Assembly: GCA_050084515.1 (NCBI GenBank)
Contig: CM114272.1
Coordinates: 4,216,001 to 4,280,000, forward strand
DNA: 64,000 bases
Direction: 5' to 3'
Source: Blasia pusilla
Taxonomy: Eukaryota > Marchantiophyta > Marchantiopsida > Blasiales
Part shown: piece by piece, positions 1-11,640 of the stretch
Layout: each line of letters begins with the position of its first letter
Numbering within the stretch: the stretch's first letter is position 1
The notes under the pieces: model-generated
Database searches by the model: none
Told to the model about the DNA's origin: nothing
Seen by the model: only the letters and a program-made list of their open reading frames with translations
Translations under genes and position numbers: made by a program

Positions 1-800
1 CCTGCTACCTTCCAACGGATGTAGCAAGTAGTTCTTGGAGTATCCGTCCAAGAACGTATAACGCTCATGGCCAGCGACTTTGTCTAAAATGGTGTCGGTG
101 AAGGGTAGTCGATGATGATCCTTTAGGGTAGCTACATTCATTTTCCGGTAATCTTGGCATACCCTGATCTTGCCTGATTGCTTCTTCGGTACAATCACAA
201 TTGGAGACACCCACTCGCTGCTCTACACAGGGTTAATCACTCTTGCTTCAAGACGTTGGTCGATCTCGTCTTTTACTAACAACGAGTACTTTGGATTAAG
301 GCGGTATTGACGCATTTGTATTGGAATTGTTCCTGATTTTAGATCAATTTGATGTTCGTCATACTTAGCGGGTAAGCCTTTCATTTCCTCCATGGTATAA
401 GCAAAGAGATCCAAGTACTCAAACATTAATTTTTTAAAATCATGGAGTTTTGCAAGAGACAAATCCGCCGAAAGGCATAAGGATTTCTGACTTGTAATTG
501 GGACTTGTTGATAGTCCTTTTCCTAAACCATATCCTTCAAAAACTAGGTACTACGGCCTAATTTTTCTTCTTCGCACACCGACCTCCACTCTCTAGAATT
601 GAAGACTCTTTGTGGACTTCATAACACTCTAAATAATATCCATTAGATGAGGACTCGGTAGCTCTTGTTTCCTCTTGGTTTGACATATAGCCCTCGTCTA
701 TCGCGGGCGTCTCTCCTTGCGCTGGTTGCGACTTCCATGAAAGTTTAACCATATTTTTTGGGAATTGATCAGGGGCTTGGAATGTGAATTGCCTTCTCTT
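1..800 (-). mobile_element. Ty3/gypsy pol fragment, N-terminal part of reverse transcriptase, cut by window edge
   Basis: Read on the minus strand, the segment encodes the start of a gypsy reverse transcriptase: the stretch KSGTIPIQMRQYRLNP, then KDEIDQRLEARVINP, then, after one in-frame stop near position 222, SSEWVSPIVIVPKKQSGKIR followed by the typical VCQDYRKMN and ERYTFLDGYS. The catalytic xxDD motif would lie beyond the left edge and is not seen. Upstream (about 460-800) another minus-strand frame is open but interrupted and probably comes from the preceding gag-pol region. At least two breaks make this a dead fragment. No LTR is visible. Assignment to Ty3/gypsy is from the family's conserved RT motifs. 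Confidence 0.85.
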
Positions 801-840
801 CTTGTCTGTGTTTATCCATACGCCCTAGATAGGGATATCC

Positions 841-3800
841 ACTGGCCGTCAATGGTTGTAATACTTAGTAGTCCAACAAAAATAGTACCTTGGTAGTACA
901 CAAAAAGTGTTTGGCTCTATGAGTAGAGGCCATGCTTACATACCACTCCATCATGTGACATAGTTGATAAGATATTTTAGATGATGCACATTTTTTGACT
1001 TATCTACATTCAATTTTTTGTATCTATGTTCAGTATGTCAATTATACCACATATTTCATAATTTACTCCTTCTGTTCGTCTTTTGCAATCCAAATGTTCA
1101 TGTTCCCATTTCTCAGACCATAAGAGCATGTGTATGAATTACACACTGATCGCGTCTGCTCATTCATATGTTTCAAATACTTTAAAAACTTGGTGTTCTC
1201 ATTCTGTTGGTAGTAATTTGTGAATTCCACATTTGAGAATGGCCCTCTGAAGGCGTTTCTATTATTCCCCATCTACATAACAACTTTGTGTTGTTCCATG
1301 TAGAAGCAAAAATCACACAAGCACTGCAAAAGCTCCACTTATGGCACACCACCAACCCAAACACACAAGGTAGCTACACACTAACTGATTGCGTCTGCTC
1401 ATTCATATGTTTCAAATACTTTAAAAACTCGGTGTTCTCATTCTTTTGGTAGTAATTTGTGAATTCCACACTCTTACAGTTCTCCTATTATGTTTGTGGT
1501 AATGGCTCTCTATAGGCGTTTCCATTATTTCCCATCTACGTAATGACTTTGTGTTGTTCCATGTTGAAGCAAAAATCACACAAGCAGTGCGGGAGCTCCA
1601 CTTATGGCACACCGCCAACCCAAACACACAGAGCAGATACCATCAACGAAACAAGGCAGCTGCACACTAACACTGAGTCGTCCCGCTGGTTCATTCAGGG
1701 CCAAGAGGACAAGAGACACAATCCAAAGCCTAAAACTAAGGTTTCAAGCTTCTTGTTTGATGCTGCTCTTAAGAACACTGAAGCATTGCAGGAGCAGCTT
1801 TAGAAGATTGAAACTCACAACAAGACTCTCAAGAAGGTGATGCGGTATATCAATATAGATCAAGGGCCAAACATTGTAGCAATTATAATTCTGCAGGACA
1901 AGCTCAACACACTTAACTCAAAGATAGACTTAGTGTCCAGATACTATAACGCCAACTATCCATATGACATGCATATAGCTGAGCACATTAAGTGTCTTTG
2001 GTGCTTATGTCGAGAGAAGAGTTTTGCGTAGATATCTGTATACATAGATGTGTAGAGAAAACATGTTTGTAACTTCTTTACACGAGAAATGCAACTTGTT
2101 GTTTGTAAATGCACATGACGTTGCATAAGTCAGTGTAGTTTCTTAAGATCTACATGAAGCACAGAGTTTCATTTTACCAGCATGTAACAATTTTGTACAC
2201 GTGTCTTGACTTGCTTATAGTCAAGTCAAGTATGAGGAACTCCCTCTCTAAATTTACAACGTTCATACACATGTTTTGAAATGGTGTGCCTACTATTGTT
2301 TTTTGTATGTTTTTCTGTACTTCATTGGTTGCATCTCATTCACTACCATGTTCCTTCAACTTCTGAGTAACCATTGTTGGTGACCTTCCTTGGATTCATT
2401 TCTAGTTCTTTCTATAAACATATCCACCTATCTTGTCTGGAATAACAATAGCATGAATCCTGTTTTATGCTCTTTGTGTAGTCATCCCTTTTGAAACAAG
2501 AGTGGCTACTATGGTAGTAATTCTATTGAACCAACACTTCCTAGGAACGGTCTCTATGTATGTGTGGTTTGTTCACTCTGAATGTTGTTGCTGTTCACTT
2601 TGTTCTATAGATTTCTTGACAAATGCAAGGACCTCTCTCATATGCACTCACAATTAAAATAGAATGTCTCAGCCATCGCATACTACCTTCATCGTTTATT
2701 CCCTCATCCAGTCTACTGAACCACTCTCTCAATGTTATGTGGGAGCCCTATGAGTCTTTTTGACACTTTAGTGCTATGATTGATTAGCTCTGATTCCTCA
2801 CTTGTTGCTGACCTATTGGGATGAAGTAACTCAGCCAAAACACATATATGTCGCACATCAGTCATGGTCACAAGGCTTGCGGGCAGAATATATGACATTT
2901 TCATCTCGGCACAGTTCTCTTATGCTTTTCAGCCTAGACTTGATTATTACCATCCACTTTTGAAGTACAAAGCATACAATGTGTGGCTTCTGAACTATGT
3001 GGAAACTTCATGAATTTCCTTCTTATTCAGGCAAAAAAAAAATCAGTTGTAGGAATTGTAGCTGATGAGTGAGAGTAGTCAAGAAAGGTGGTGATGTGGC
3101 AGAACTAAGTTAAGCACATTGATGTTTAAGTGATGAATTACTTACAAGGAAGTGATTTGGTGTGTGTGTTGTTGTAGGCTTGTACAATCATGATGATCTT
3201 GTGTGCCTTGTATCTAGATGGAGCAATATATTGACCATGATAAAATAGAGAGTTTAAGTGTTGAGTAGTTCGAGGCCAATTGGACTTTAGTACTAAATCT
3301 ATTGTCAAAGAAAGTTGCCCATAAGAAATCTCGTCTAGGTAGTAGAGGACCTCACAGAACTGTTGTGGATGTAGCATTCCTCGACAACCCAAGAGATTCC
3401 ATTTCTTCAAGCTCTCAACAAGAAACTCATGAAGACTTCATTAGAGAACTTGAGGAAAGACTTGGAGGAAAGATCATCACATATGAGGATGACTCTGTAT
3501 CAATAGAAAAAAGATCAAGGAAAGGGTGCACAGGTTGAGCTTGCAATGTTGCCTTTGACATTGCAGTGGTTTTTTTTGTATCTGTATCAATGCATGCAAT
3601 GGGTAGTAGATCGGCCTCTTCATATTGCAATGCGGCTTTATGTTAGCTCATATGCAACATGGGCCTAACTCTACAACCATATTTTTTACTAGGTGGTTTA
3701 TGAAGCTGTGCTACCATCACAACTACTACATACTCTTTTATCCTTCAAGTTGGCATTACCCATGGATTTGTGACTTTATCATACCAGGTCACTGATGAAA

Positions 3801-4300
3801 AAACAATGACAAAATGACACCAGGTACCAAAAATACAAAGTTGCAGAAGTCCTTGCAGGTTAATCTTGCTCCTTCTTTGACATGAGAATTTTCACCTCAT
3901 GGTAGATGTACTTTCAAACGTTTGTGCCTTCTATGCACAGAATCTTGTCTTTTAGTCTTGCGCAACGGGTGCCACAGAACAAGACCAAATCCGGTCTTGT
4001 TTTGTGGCACTTGCTTAGGACTAGTGAGCTACTTTAGTTAGTGTGGAAAAGTTGATTAAGTGTGGAGAAGTTGGGCTTCACGTGTGGGTGTGGCAGACAG
4101 GGAATGGTATCATGGCCATCAAAAGGATGATCCACATAATTCCCCTTTCTCTATGCTTGTTTCTCTTTCAGTTAGTGGCTAAGAGTCGAGACCTACTCTT
4201 TCTGATTGCTTCTGCTCATTTCTCTAATGAAACAACTGACCTGCACTTGTGACCAGCTAGAAAACACTAAGTAAATGTGCACATACAAAAGAGCTTTATT
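841..4300. other. Unassigned stretch with short open frames, no recognised gene
   Basis: About 3.5 kb in which I recognise no gene. Plus-strand frames at 1543-2031 can be read through with one stop near 1803 and resemble a short coiled helix (ALKNTEALQEQL then KIETHNKTLKK), so this may be the remnant of a transposon-associated coding exon. A 78-codon frame at 3302-3538 is acidic and serine-rich. Neither matches a family I can name. Base composition is AT-rich and ordinary for degraded plant intergenic DNA. Confidence 0.4.
1141..1627. repeat. Direct duplication of about 230 bp in tandem
   Basis: The segment around 1148-1370 is repeated at about 1387-1625. Both start with GATCGCGTCTGCTC-like or GATTGCGTCTGCTC sequence, continue through the same run about TTTCAAATACTTTAAAAAC, share the GTAGTAATTTGTGAATTCCA block, and end at the same CACCACCAACCC/CACCGCCAACCC motif. 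The second unit has an extra block of about 40 bp in the middle. It looks like a local tandem duplication that then diverged. Confidence 0.8.
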
Positions 4301-4304
4301 TAAT

Positions 4305-4308
<4 letters not shown>

Positions 4309-4335
<27 letters not shown>
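4309..4335. repeat. (TA)n microsatellite
   Basis: An uninterrupted run of TA dinucleotides, about 13 units. A second short TA run follows at about 4362-4373, just before a hairpin. Confidence 0.95.
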
Positions 4336-4341
<6 letters not shown>

Positions 4342-4383
4342 AAGAAGGTGGGCTAATTTTTATATATATATATAAACTCCGGC

Positions 4384-4422
4384 TAAGAGGTGTGTCTATA
4401 TATAATATAGACACACCTCTTA
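4384..4422. repeat. Perfect 17-bp hairpin
   Basis: Left arm 4384-4400 (TAAGAGGTGTGTCTATA) and right arm 4406-4422 are exact reverse complements with a 5-nt spacer. It directly follows the TA-rich stretch. It could be the centre of a small foldback/MITE-type element; no target-site duplication was established. Confidence 0.85.
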
Positions 4423-5364
4423 CCTAACTAAGTTGTGTTTCTTGTGCATCCAAAAAACATGTATTCTGTACTTATGTAGCCAGCGTCGCTACCCTCCATG
4501 TACACGGTATTTCTACATCGATATATTCTCATTCCTCGACTTGTATAACACAAAGCGTTAAGCTTCACACATGCCCATACGGCTTGTATCGATTGTCCAC
4601 TATCCTACACTATTATAGCAACCTCTTCATAACCTACCACTCTTATTTACTTATAAGTCACCTCTATTTTATCCATTTTTCTCATGTAAAGTGCTCCTCG
4701 CCTATTAATGCCAAATCGTCATTCGATTGTAGGGCCGCATTCTTGTTTGTATGTGGCATATGCAAGCGAGGGCATACATCGGCTAGACAGAAGGATGGGG
4801 ATGAGCATTGTAAGAGCGGACAAAAAGAGTATAAGATGGCAATCGGAAGGGAGACTCTAGAAGCAGGGAGCAAAATGGGATGTACAGTAAGAGGGTGTAG
4901 ACGGAAATAGGGATGTGGACGGAAGCGGGCGGGGTGGCGGATTGAGGCTACTGACGAATGAAAGTCGAGGAGTGAGGAGGGAATCCAAGGCCGGCCTCTC
5001 GACAAAAGAAGGCGGGCTCCGTGCGGACGAATGCTGGGGATGGCAAACATCTTTACTATTAAAGGGAGAGTGCATCCTCATTTTGCAAACACTCCAAAGT
5101 GTCTCACCTGGCCTTTTCATCCACTCGTGGATGTTCAAGCGTTCAAGAATTACAGTCGCCACCTTTTGGTTCCCTTGGGCATATTTTAGGGTTTCAATGC
5201 AATTTTCTGATTATAACCGTTTTTTTAGAGCCGTATATTTCAAATTCTATACTCAAAGCTGGTACAATCGTGAAGAGACATCCAATCCCTCAAAGGCTCC
5301 TCAAAAGGTTGTTCTGAGCCTCCCCGCCATTGTATTTAAATTTTTTCCAATTTAAAAAACTCCA
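4423..5364. other. Unassigned stretch, no recognised gene
   Basis: Open frames occur on both strands (for example 4682-5050 minus and 4915-5355 plus) but they overlap each other, have no recognisable motif and look like chance frames in GC-richer DNA. Nothing supports a gene. Confidence 0.35.
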
Positions 5365-5400
5365 AGCCTGGGCATGCTCACCCCTGAGCATGCCCAGGCT
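5365..5400. repeat. Perfect 16-bp hairpin with C4 loop
   Basis: Left arm AGCCTGGGCATGCTCA (5365-5380), loop CCCC, and right arm 5385-5400 is its exact reverse complement. The right arm is the first part of a longer sequence that recurs at 5871-5995. Confidence 0.9.
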
Positions 5401-5995
5401 TTGAGAATGCCACAAAGGATTCTCTCCCGACTCCAAAGGAGCCTGGACTGTTAGATAGAGAATACATTCCAAAGCCTGAGTGCATACAACCATTCCACCA
5501 TTTAGAGTTAATGTGTAGCTTTATTCCGAGGTTCAACTCCCGAACTCAACTCCTGAGGTTCAGCTCCCGAAGCTCCTCTCTGGTACTCCTGGGAGAACTC
5601 CACTCTGCAAACTTTCATTCAGCCAACAGACAGATTGAGGGTGCAGAAGTACTATGGCAACCGGAATAAAAATGAAGAAATTGACTTGGGGGAAAGGAAA
5701 GAGTGTCGCCAAAGATACGTCGAAAAAGCATTATGGTGTAAAGAGTCATGATCCGATGTGCTCAAGAGTCCCAAGTCGTCTACCATATCTCACGAGGATT
5801 GCATCCGACTGAGTAAATAGGAGAAGTTGCATTTTGGTGTAAGCCCTCCTTGGGGGACAAAGCTCACCCTTGAGCATGCCCAGGCTTTGAGAATGCCATA
5901 AAGGATTCTCTCCCGACTCAATGCCATAAAGGATTCTCTCCCGACTCCAAGGGAGCCTGGACTATTAGATAGAGAATACATTCCAAAGCCAGGGC
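5385..5995. repeat. Pair of direct repeats of about 100-125 bp
   Basis: 5385-5481 and 5871-5995 are near-identical: both begin TGAGCATGCCCAGGCTTT, run through AAGGATTCTCTCCCGACTC and end with AGAGAATACATTCCAAAGCC. The second copy holds an internal duplication of about 28 bp (ATGCCATAAAGGATTCTCTC present twice). They are separated by about 390 bp and may be the ends of a small inserted element. Confidence 0.8.
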
Positions 5996-7209
5996 TTGGA
6001 AAGAGGAACCCCTAAGTATTGCCGTCGGATGTCCAACAACAAAAGGGAACACACATTAGAAGCTGGCTCTATAAAGAAACGTTTGAAGACGCCAAGACCC
6101 AATGTGCAAGATGCTTGCTCATTGTCTCAAATGACTTCCTCAAGAATCCCTCGGATGCCAATCAACTCTACACCACATCCAAATGTGACTCTGAAGACCC
6201 CTAAAGGGGGGAAAAAATGAAAGGATATGATAGTAAATATTAATTTTGTGCTCTAATGCAAAGTAGAGTAGGAAAATCATGCAATATTTAAAGTATCTCA
6301 GGCTATGCTTATTAGGGGAATAAAGCCTTTCTTTGGAATCATATCTTTTGTGTCAAACTGCCAGATTTGCTCACCTAGTCCAGAAGTACTTAGCTTGAGT
6401 ACTCTAAGACAAGAGAGAAGGAATAAACCACACCCTGCCCGCAAATCAACACCTCTACGATAGAGAAGAGAAGGGAAAGTTACACCCTGCCCGCGCACCA
6501 AGCATAAACTATAGATGATGCCTAACGAAACAAATGGTAGCCGCTGCCCAAACCCGATTCTTGTGAGTGTAATCGCTACCAACAGCAAGGTGAAAAAATA
6601 GAGAGACAGGGACAGCAAGGTGCGGGCGTTAAAAAGAAAGGCAATCGCTGCCCGTTCAAAAAAGACAATCGCAGCCCTTTCAATGCTATCAGCCGCGGGG
6701 CCGACACAAACAGCAGAGTGCCTGGAGTAGCTCCTTCAACCGAATTGAAGCCCTGCCCACCTAGATTGATGCACATTCTAAAGCCTACCCACCCAAGAGA
6801 CACGATCAGAAACCGAGAATCCAAGAGCAAAAAACACAAATGGAAATCAGCAGCAAGGGGGAGAGAGGGGATCCAAATTGCCAAGCAGAAGGGAAAGCAC
6901 TTCACTTGAACAAATCTTGCAGCAAAAATCTTGCTGAATCCTAACAAGGACCAACAGTGTGGGGCAGAACAGTAGTGTGTGGGGGCGACTGAGAGAACCA
7001 GCGCACGGCATAGCAGCAGATCCTAAACGTGATGAACACTCAAAAGTTATGATCGTTCTCGATCAGTAGCGCGTGAGGGGAAGGAATGAGGTAGTGAGCG
7101 AACAGAGGCGGCGCATGGGCAGGAGTGTGTGGGGATTGATAGCTTGTGGGTAGAAGCGTGTGGGCTTAGACGCTGGAAAGCGCAAGAAGAAGAAGAAGAA
7201 GAAGTCCCC
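5996..7209. other. Unassigned stretch before gypsy integrase
   Basis: No gene recognised. The stretch has repeated CCCTGCCCGC-type and CGCTGCCC-type words between about 6430 and 6680 and minus-strand frames (6298-6618, 6576-6947) rich in leucine and phenylalanine with no motif. A short (GAA)n run at 7187-7204 marks the join to the integrase fragment. Confidence 0.35.
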
Positions 7210-8299
7210 CAGGTCATCAGAGCCCTGCATATGGCTGATTCTGGTGGACACTATGCGGTAAAAAATACCGTTAAGAAAATTTTGGCCGTACGTTATTGGT
7301 GGCCAACTATGTACAAAGACGTAGGTAATTTTATTCGGAGTTGTGAAGCCTGTCAAAGAGCAGGTCGACCCACGGCAACTACGCGGTGGCCTTTGGTCCC
7401 CATCATGCCCCTAGCTCCTTTTGAAAAATGGGGCATTGACTTCGTGGGCCCTATCTCCCCGCCCACTCGCCAAACCCGACGGAAGTATATTCTTATCACC
7501 ACTGACTATTGTACTAAGATGGTCTAAGCGGTAGCCACGCGAAAAGATGACACTGAAGGAGTGGCCAAGTTTTTATACGAGGTGATTATCACGCGGTATG
7601 GCTGTCCGTTGGAACTAGTAAGTGACCGTGGCACGCACTTCTTAAACCAGACTATTGAGTCTCTCACTTCCCACTTTCTCATTAAGCATCGGAAAACCAC
7701 CCCCTACAACCCTAAAGCCAACGGGTTGACGGAAAAATCTAACAGCCTTATTTTCCGAATATTGAATCGATTGACGGTAACATATTCCTATGATTGGGAC
7801 ACGAAAATTGCCGTGGCATTATGGGCGTACCGAACAGCTGAGAAGGTTACTACAAAATACACCCCGTTCTTCTTGACTTATGGCGTGCATCCCTTAGCAC
7901 CTATTCAATGGGCTTTGCCCTTATCGGTATTGAGGAACAAGAACGGAGGCCGTGGGCGAAGTTCTCGAACACAGGAATGAGACCTTGGTTGCGTTGGAAG
8001 AGGCACGCATGCTCGCATTATGCCGAACAACCCAGGTGCAAAAAGAACGTAAAAAAAGTTACGATCGACATCTTCGGCCACAATCTATCAGTGTTGGAGA
8101 CTTAGTGCTATTGTATGATAACCGGCGGCTAAAGTTCCCCGGAAAATTAAAATTAAATTGGATGGGACCCTACCGGGTATTGGCCATCTATGATAATGGA
8201 TCCCTACAGTTAGAAACCTTACAAGGAGAATCCCTGCCCACTCGAGTCAATGGCATGCATGTGCGCCGTTATTATGAGCCCGAACCTTATGCGGACTGA
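7210..8299 (+). pseudogene. Ty3/gypsy integrase, broken
   Basis: Integrase inserts the cDNA of an LTR retrotransposon. The frame begins in the zinc-binding domain (HYAVKNTVKK...YWWP...CEACQRAG), continues into the DDE core with first aspartate in WGIDFVGP, second in SDRGTHF and glutamate in NGLTEKSN, then the C-terminal chromatin/DNA-binding part (VGDLVLLYDNR, KLNWMGPYRVL). All three catalytic residues survive. It is broken by an in-frame stop at about 7526 (where the family has WVEA) and by a frameshift at about 7920-7960. Protease, RT and RNase H upstream are missing, so this element is 5'-truncated in the window. Confidence 0.9.
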
Positions 8300-8822
8300 A
8301 ACAGGAGGAAGGGGGTAGGCGAACGCTTCGTGCTTCGCGAAGCATCGAAGCAGCAAAGTTCAAGACATCCCGGAGCTTCACGAAGCAGCGAAGCGCACAA
8401 AGTTGTGGGAGCGTGGCAAAGACGCGAAGGGCCAACCTTCTTGTTACAGCCCCGGCGCCCTGACCAAGAACTGACAGGGGGAGCAGACTATAAAAGCGTT
8501 CCGTCGTAACCAAGCGGGTATTTTCATGGAGAGGATCACCACAAAGTTGCGTAGCAGACCAAAGCGGGGTGTCCATGGAGATCGACCTAGCAACATACCT
8601 CGCGAAGACTCCATGCCCATTCTGCGAAGCGCGGCAATGCCGATGGTCAAGCTGTCACCGGAGCTGGTCAAAGCGCTGGAGGAGCGATTGTTGGCAACTT
8701 TCTTTCAAGCCAACTGGACCTTGACATCCGGAGAACTCCTCGGCGAGCTTCGCTCTTCAACTGCCGTAGCCAAGTTTTGAAAGAAGGGTCTTCGATATCG
8801 AGCTCAGCCCCAACAATGGACG

Positions 8823-9548
8823 GTGGATGACTGGAGAGCAACTTATCTCGCTCCGGCGCGCGAAATACAGTATGACACGGAGTTGCTAGTAAAGCATGAA
8901 GATCTCTTAGCACTCGGCTGTGTCACGTCAGAGCGCCTGGGCAGGAATGGCTACAAGGCTACTTCACTCTTCCCGCCAGTCTTTGGTCAGTTTTGCAAAC
9001 ATTTGATGACTCTGTTTTATCCCGCTCGTTCTTACTATCTGACGAATAAGCTCGTGAAGATGTGCTACATCATCTGGAATCAGCACCTGGAACCCGAAGC
9101 CCCAGGAGTCGACTTCGCTTCTTTTGTGGACGGGCACGTACGAGCAATGGTGGAAGTGCTTCATCCAAGCACGAAGTCCTTCCTATCTCCTTTCTTGATC
9201 CATCTTTATATTCACAAGCAGGTTTTGACAGCAGATGAGGCGCTAGATTGGTCGCAAGTTACCTCCGTCCGACTACCACGGAAAGGAGGAACTGGTACCA
9301 TGGGTAGCAGCGAAGTCACACCGCCCTCCGAAGCACCTCAGCAACATCTTCATACTTTGGCTTTAAAGAAAGACGAAAACACCAACGAAATGCCATGGCC
9401 AAAGCGTGGCCGAGTTAATTTTGAAACACCCTCGGCCCCAGAACCCGTCAATCAGGAGGACTCCAACGAGACACCGCGGGCAAGTGATCACCAACGTGCA
9501 CTTCGTCTCATGTCCCAGACGGCAAACGATATGATGTGGTTCTTGTAA
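8823..9548 (+). CDS. Unknown 241-aa protein encoded downstream of gypsy integrase
   Basis: An uninterrupted frame of 241 codons lies in sense orientation between integrase and the 3' LTR of the same element. The N-terminal two thirds look folded (FGQFCKHLMTLFYPARSYY, VKMCYIIWNQHLEPEAPG, LIHLYIHKQVLTADEALDWS); the last third is polar and proline-rich with basic PWPKRGRV. I do not recognise it. Extra ORFs between pol and the 3' LTR are known in some plant gypsy lineages, and position suggests the same here. An upstream in-frame or frameshifted extension (8526-8780) may be its true N-terminus. Confidence 0.5.
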   Translation: MDDWRATYLAPAREIQYDTELLVKHEDLLALGCVTSERLGRNGYKATSLFPPVFGQFCKHLMTLFYPARSYYLTNKLVKMCYIIWNQHLEPEAPGVDFASFVDGHVRAMVEVLHPSTKSFLSPFLIHLYIHKQVLTADEALDWSQVTSVRLPRKGGTGTMGSSEVTPPSEAPQQHLHTLALKKDENTNEMPWPKRGRVNFETPSAPEPVNQEDSNETPRASDHQRALRLMSQTANDMMWFL

Positions 9549-10435
9549 CTAGCGGTTCCAGTCATGAACCAACTCCAACATGTTCTTCACCTAGAGGATA
9601 TAGCATCGGTGGACGATTATTTACAAGCCCTGGACGACCTCAATTGGGGCACAAGCCGTCGGACACAACGGCGTCAAGTCAAGCAGCGGCGAATCTTCAC
9701 TTACGGGATCAGGAACTTGAAGACACGAAGACGACGCTTCGCAAAGCTCAAAGCGACTTGGTCCAGTGTCAGCACGAAGCACGGAACGCACGCCAATGTG
9801 AGAGTTTGGCGATTAACCTCGAATGTGGGGCGGATCAGTTAGCTTCGCAGATCAAGGAAGCTTCGCACCTCATTGACAAGTATCGGCATCAAATACGGTG
9901 TGTTCACACCGAATTCAAGAAGTTGGCCATCCAGCATGGTGAATCTTCGAAGTTGCTTCAAGAACATCAAGAAACGAACAAAGACTTACTGGCGTAGTGG
10001 TCAGAGGCTACAGGTAGGATCGCAGTATTGGAAGCAGAGCAGAAGCTACTCAACAAAGCCTAGATGGACCCGCAAGATGTCAAGGAACTAGTCGACGAAG
10101 CAAGCAAGAATTTCGAAGAACAGATGAGCGAGGAAATCGACTATATCAACAAACATTGGAAGCGCCAATTCGACAATCATACCAAGTCTCTTCCAGAAGT
10201 TGTACCCACTCTTTCACTTACTCTTGAAGAGTTACCATTATTTACTCCATCTGATGTCTTAGTCCAGAACGAAGTCCTAGGGAGTAACTTAGTTGTTAAC
10301 AAGTCGAGAGAAAGAATCCGCAATCATACCCCTAACATTATCAACAAGCCTTCTACGATTCACGGTCGTTTTGCACCTACACCAGAGTTTGATAGCTTAC
10401 AGGATACTTTTATGGAGATAGGAGAGACATCATGA
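9536..10435 (+). pseudogene. Coiled-coil ORF remnant in gypsy 3' region
   Basis: Two frames, 9536-9997 and 10064-10435, follow the 241-aa frame and overlap it by 13 nt. Both are rich in E, K, Q and spaced leucines (LHLRDQELEDTKTTLRKAQ; DEASKNFEEQMSEEIDYINK) as in a long coiled coil. They probably were one protein, split by a stop near 9998 and a shift before 10064, and may have been continuous with the preceding ORF. Function unknown; context ties it to the retrotransposon. Confidence 0.45.
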
Positions 10436-10460
10436 AGTGTTCGCCGGGGCGGCTCACATT

Positions 10461-10474
10461 GGAGGGAGGGGGTA
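10461..10474 (+). promoter_or_regulatory. Polypurine tract of gypsy element
   Basis: GGAGGGAGGGGGTA sits immediately before the LTR start TGTGATACCC. A purine run at this spot primes plus-strand DNA synthesis in LTR retrotransposons. It fixes the orientation of the element as plus. Confidence 0.8.
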
Positions 10475-11635
10475 TGTGATACCCACAATTTTTTACTTCG
10501 GAAGAAATTTATCTTTTTAGTGAACAAAGACTCTTGTACATTATGGTTTTGATTATTATATACTATTATGGAGAAGAGAGAGTAAGATTCAAGTGAATCA
10601 CGAAGCTCCTAAGACAAGGCAGAGAGATGGAAGATCAAGGATTTGCCTTAGAGGAGAAGCAAATACAGTAACGAAGTCTAAAGGACCAACGCGAAGCTCA
10701 ACAAAGCTCTGTACACGAAGTACTTTGCTCTATAGCGAAGCACAAAGCACGAAGCACGAAGAGAACGAAGAATGAAGAGCTTCGTCCTCAAGAAATCCAG
10801 CGCAACGAAGCTCAGTATGATTGTGATTCGAACCGGCACATAGTTAAAACAGTTAGCCTAGGAAGAGGCGCAACCATTTGTATCAGATAGACAGTTAGGA
10901 CAATTTTTTTCTCCGGATTCCTAGGGATCATAGGAAAAGGAAAGCACACCATAGATCTAGGTAGTTACAAATATTGAAGAGACACCAACTTCATGAAGAA
11001 CGCTTCGGATCTTGGAAATGCTCCTACTCCCGAGAATATTTAAGAAACAGGACAGAAGCTACAATTATCATTCGCTCATGAAGTCCTTATGCTGTAGGAA
11101 TGGTCCGAGCAAGAGAGTAGTACCCTCTCGAGCTTGTATACACTTTGAAGTCTTCCCATTCTTGATGGAATAATAAACCACTCATTCATTCATTCTGATG
11201 TGCGATGCTTACGTTTGGATAGTCTTTTTGGGTCTGTAGTGTGAAGAGTGAAATCAGACAAACCTTTCTCATCAATGGAATAATTAACATGGAGTTGTAT
11301 GAAATCTGTTTTGAGAGTAGCTTTGCCAAGACGGATTGAGTTCCGAAAGTAGGAGAAGCCAACCTTATTGTTGAGATCTCTGTGAGGTTCTTAGATGTCG
11401 AGAGAACAATTTTCCTGAGCGTGATTTAAATTCCACTAGAGAGAATTGAAGAAGAAAACATGGGTACTAAGAAGGATCGGAAGATGTTACTGGAATACTA
11501 CATTTGAATTACATAATCAACCACACTACATTTACAACATAATAATCACTTTACCCTTTCTTTTCATCCACCAATGATCCTCTTGGGGATCGAACTCTAC
11601 AATCGACTGTAAATTAGAAACACTTGTACATTACA
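10475..11635 (+). mobile_element. 3' LTR of the gypsy element (TGTGATACCC family)
   Basis: The LTR starts with TGTGATACCC, a common start of plant gypsy LTRs, and is taken to end at TTACA (11631-11635), giving TG...CA ends. It has a poly(A)-type signal context (GGAATAATAAACC near 11168). The next five bases are GGAAG. A near-identical LTR stands alone at 47258-48392 with the same right flank and left flank GGAAT, which supports these borders. The short frame at 10593-10775 is not a gene: it is the CGAAG-rich part of the LTR. Confidence 0.8.
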
Positions 11636-11640
11636 GGAAG

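Noticed and set aside
4682-5355. Overlapping frames of 122, 101 and 146 codons
   Set aside because: They overlap on opposite strands, lack motifs, and show no splice or promoter context.
6298-6947. Leucine/phenylalanine-rich minus-strand frames as membrane proteins
   Set aside because: Composition comes from a pyrimidine-rich strand; no defined helix pattern or homologue recognised.
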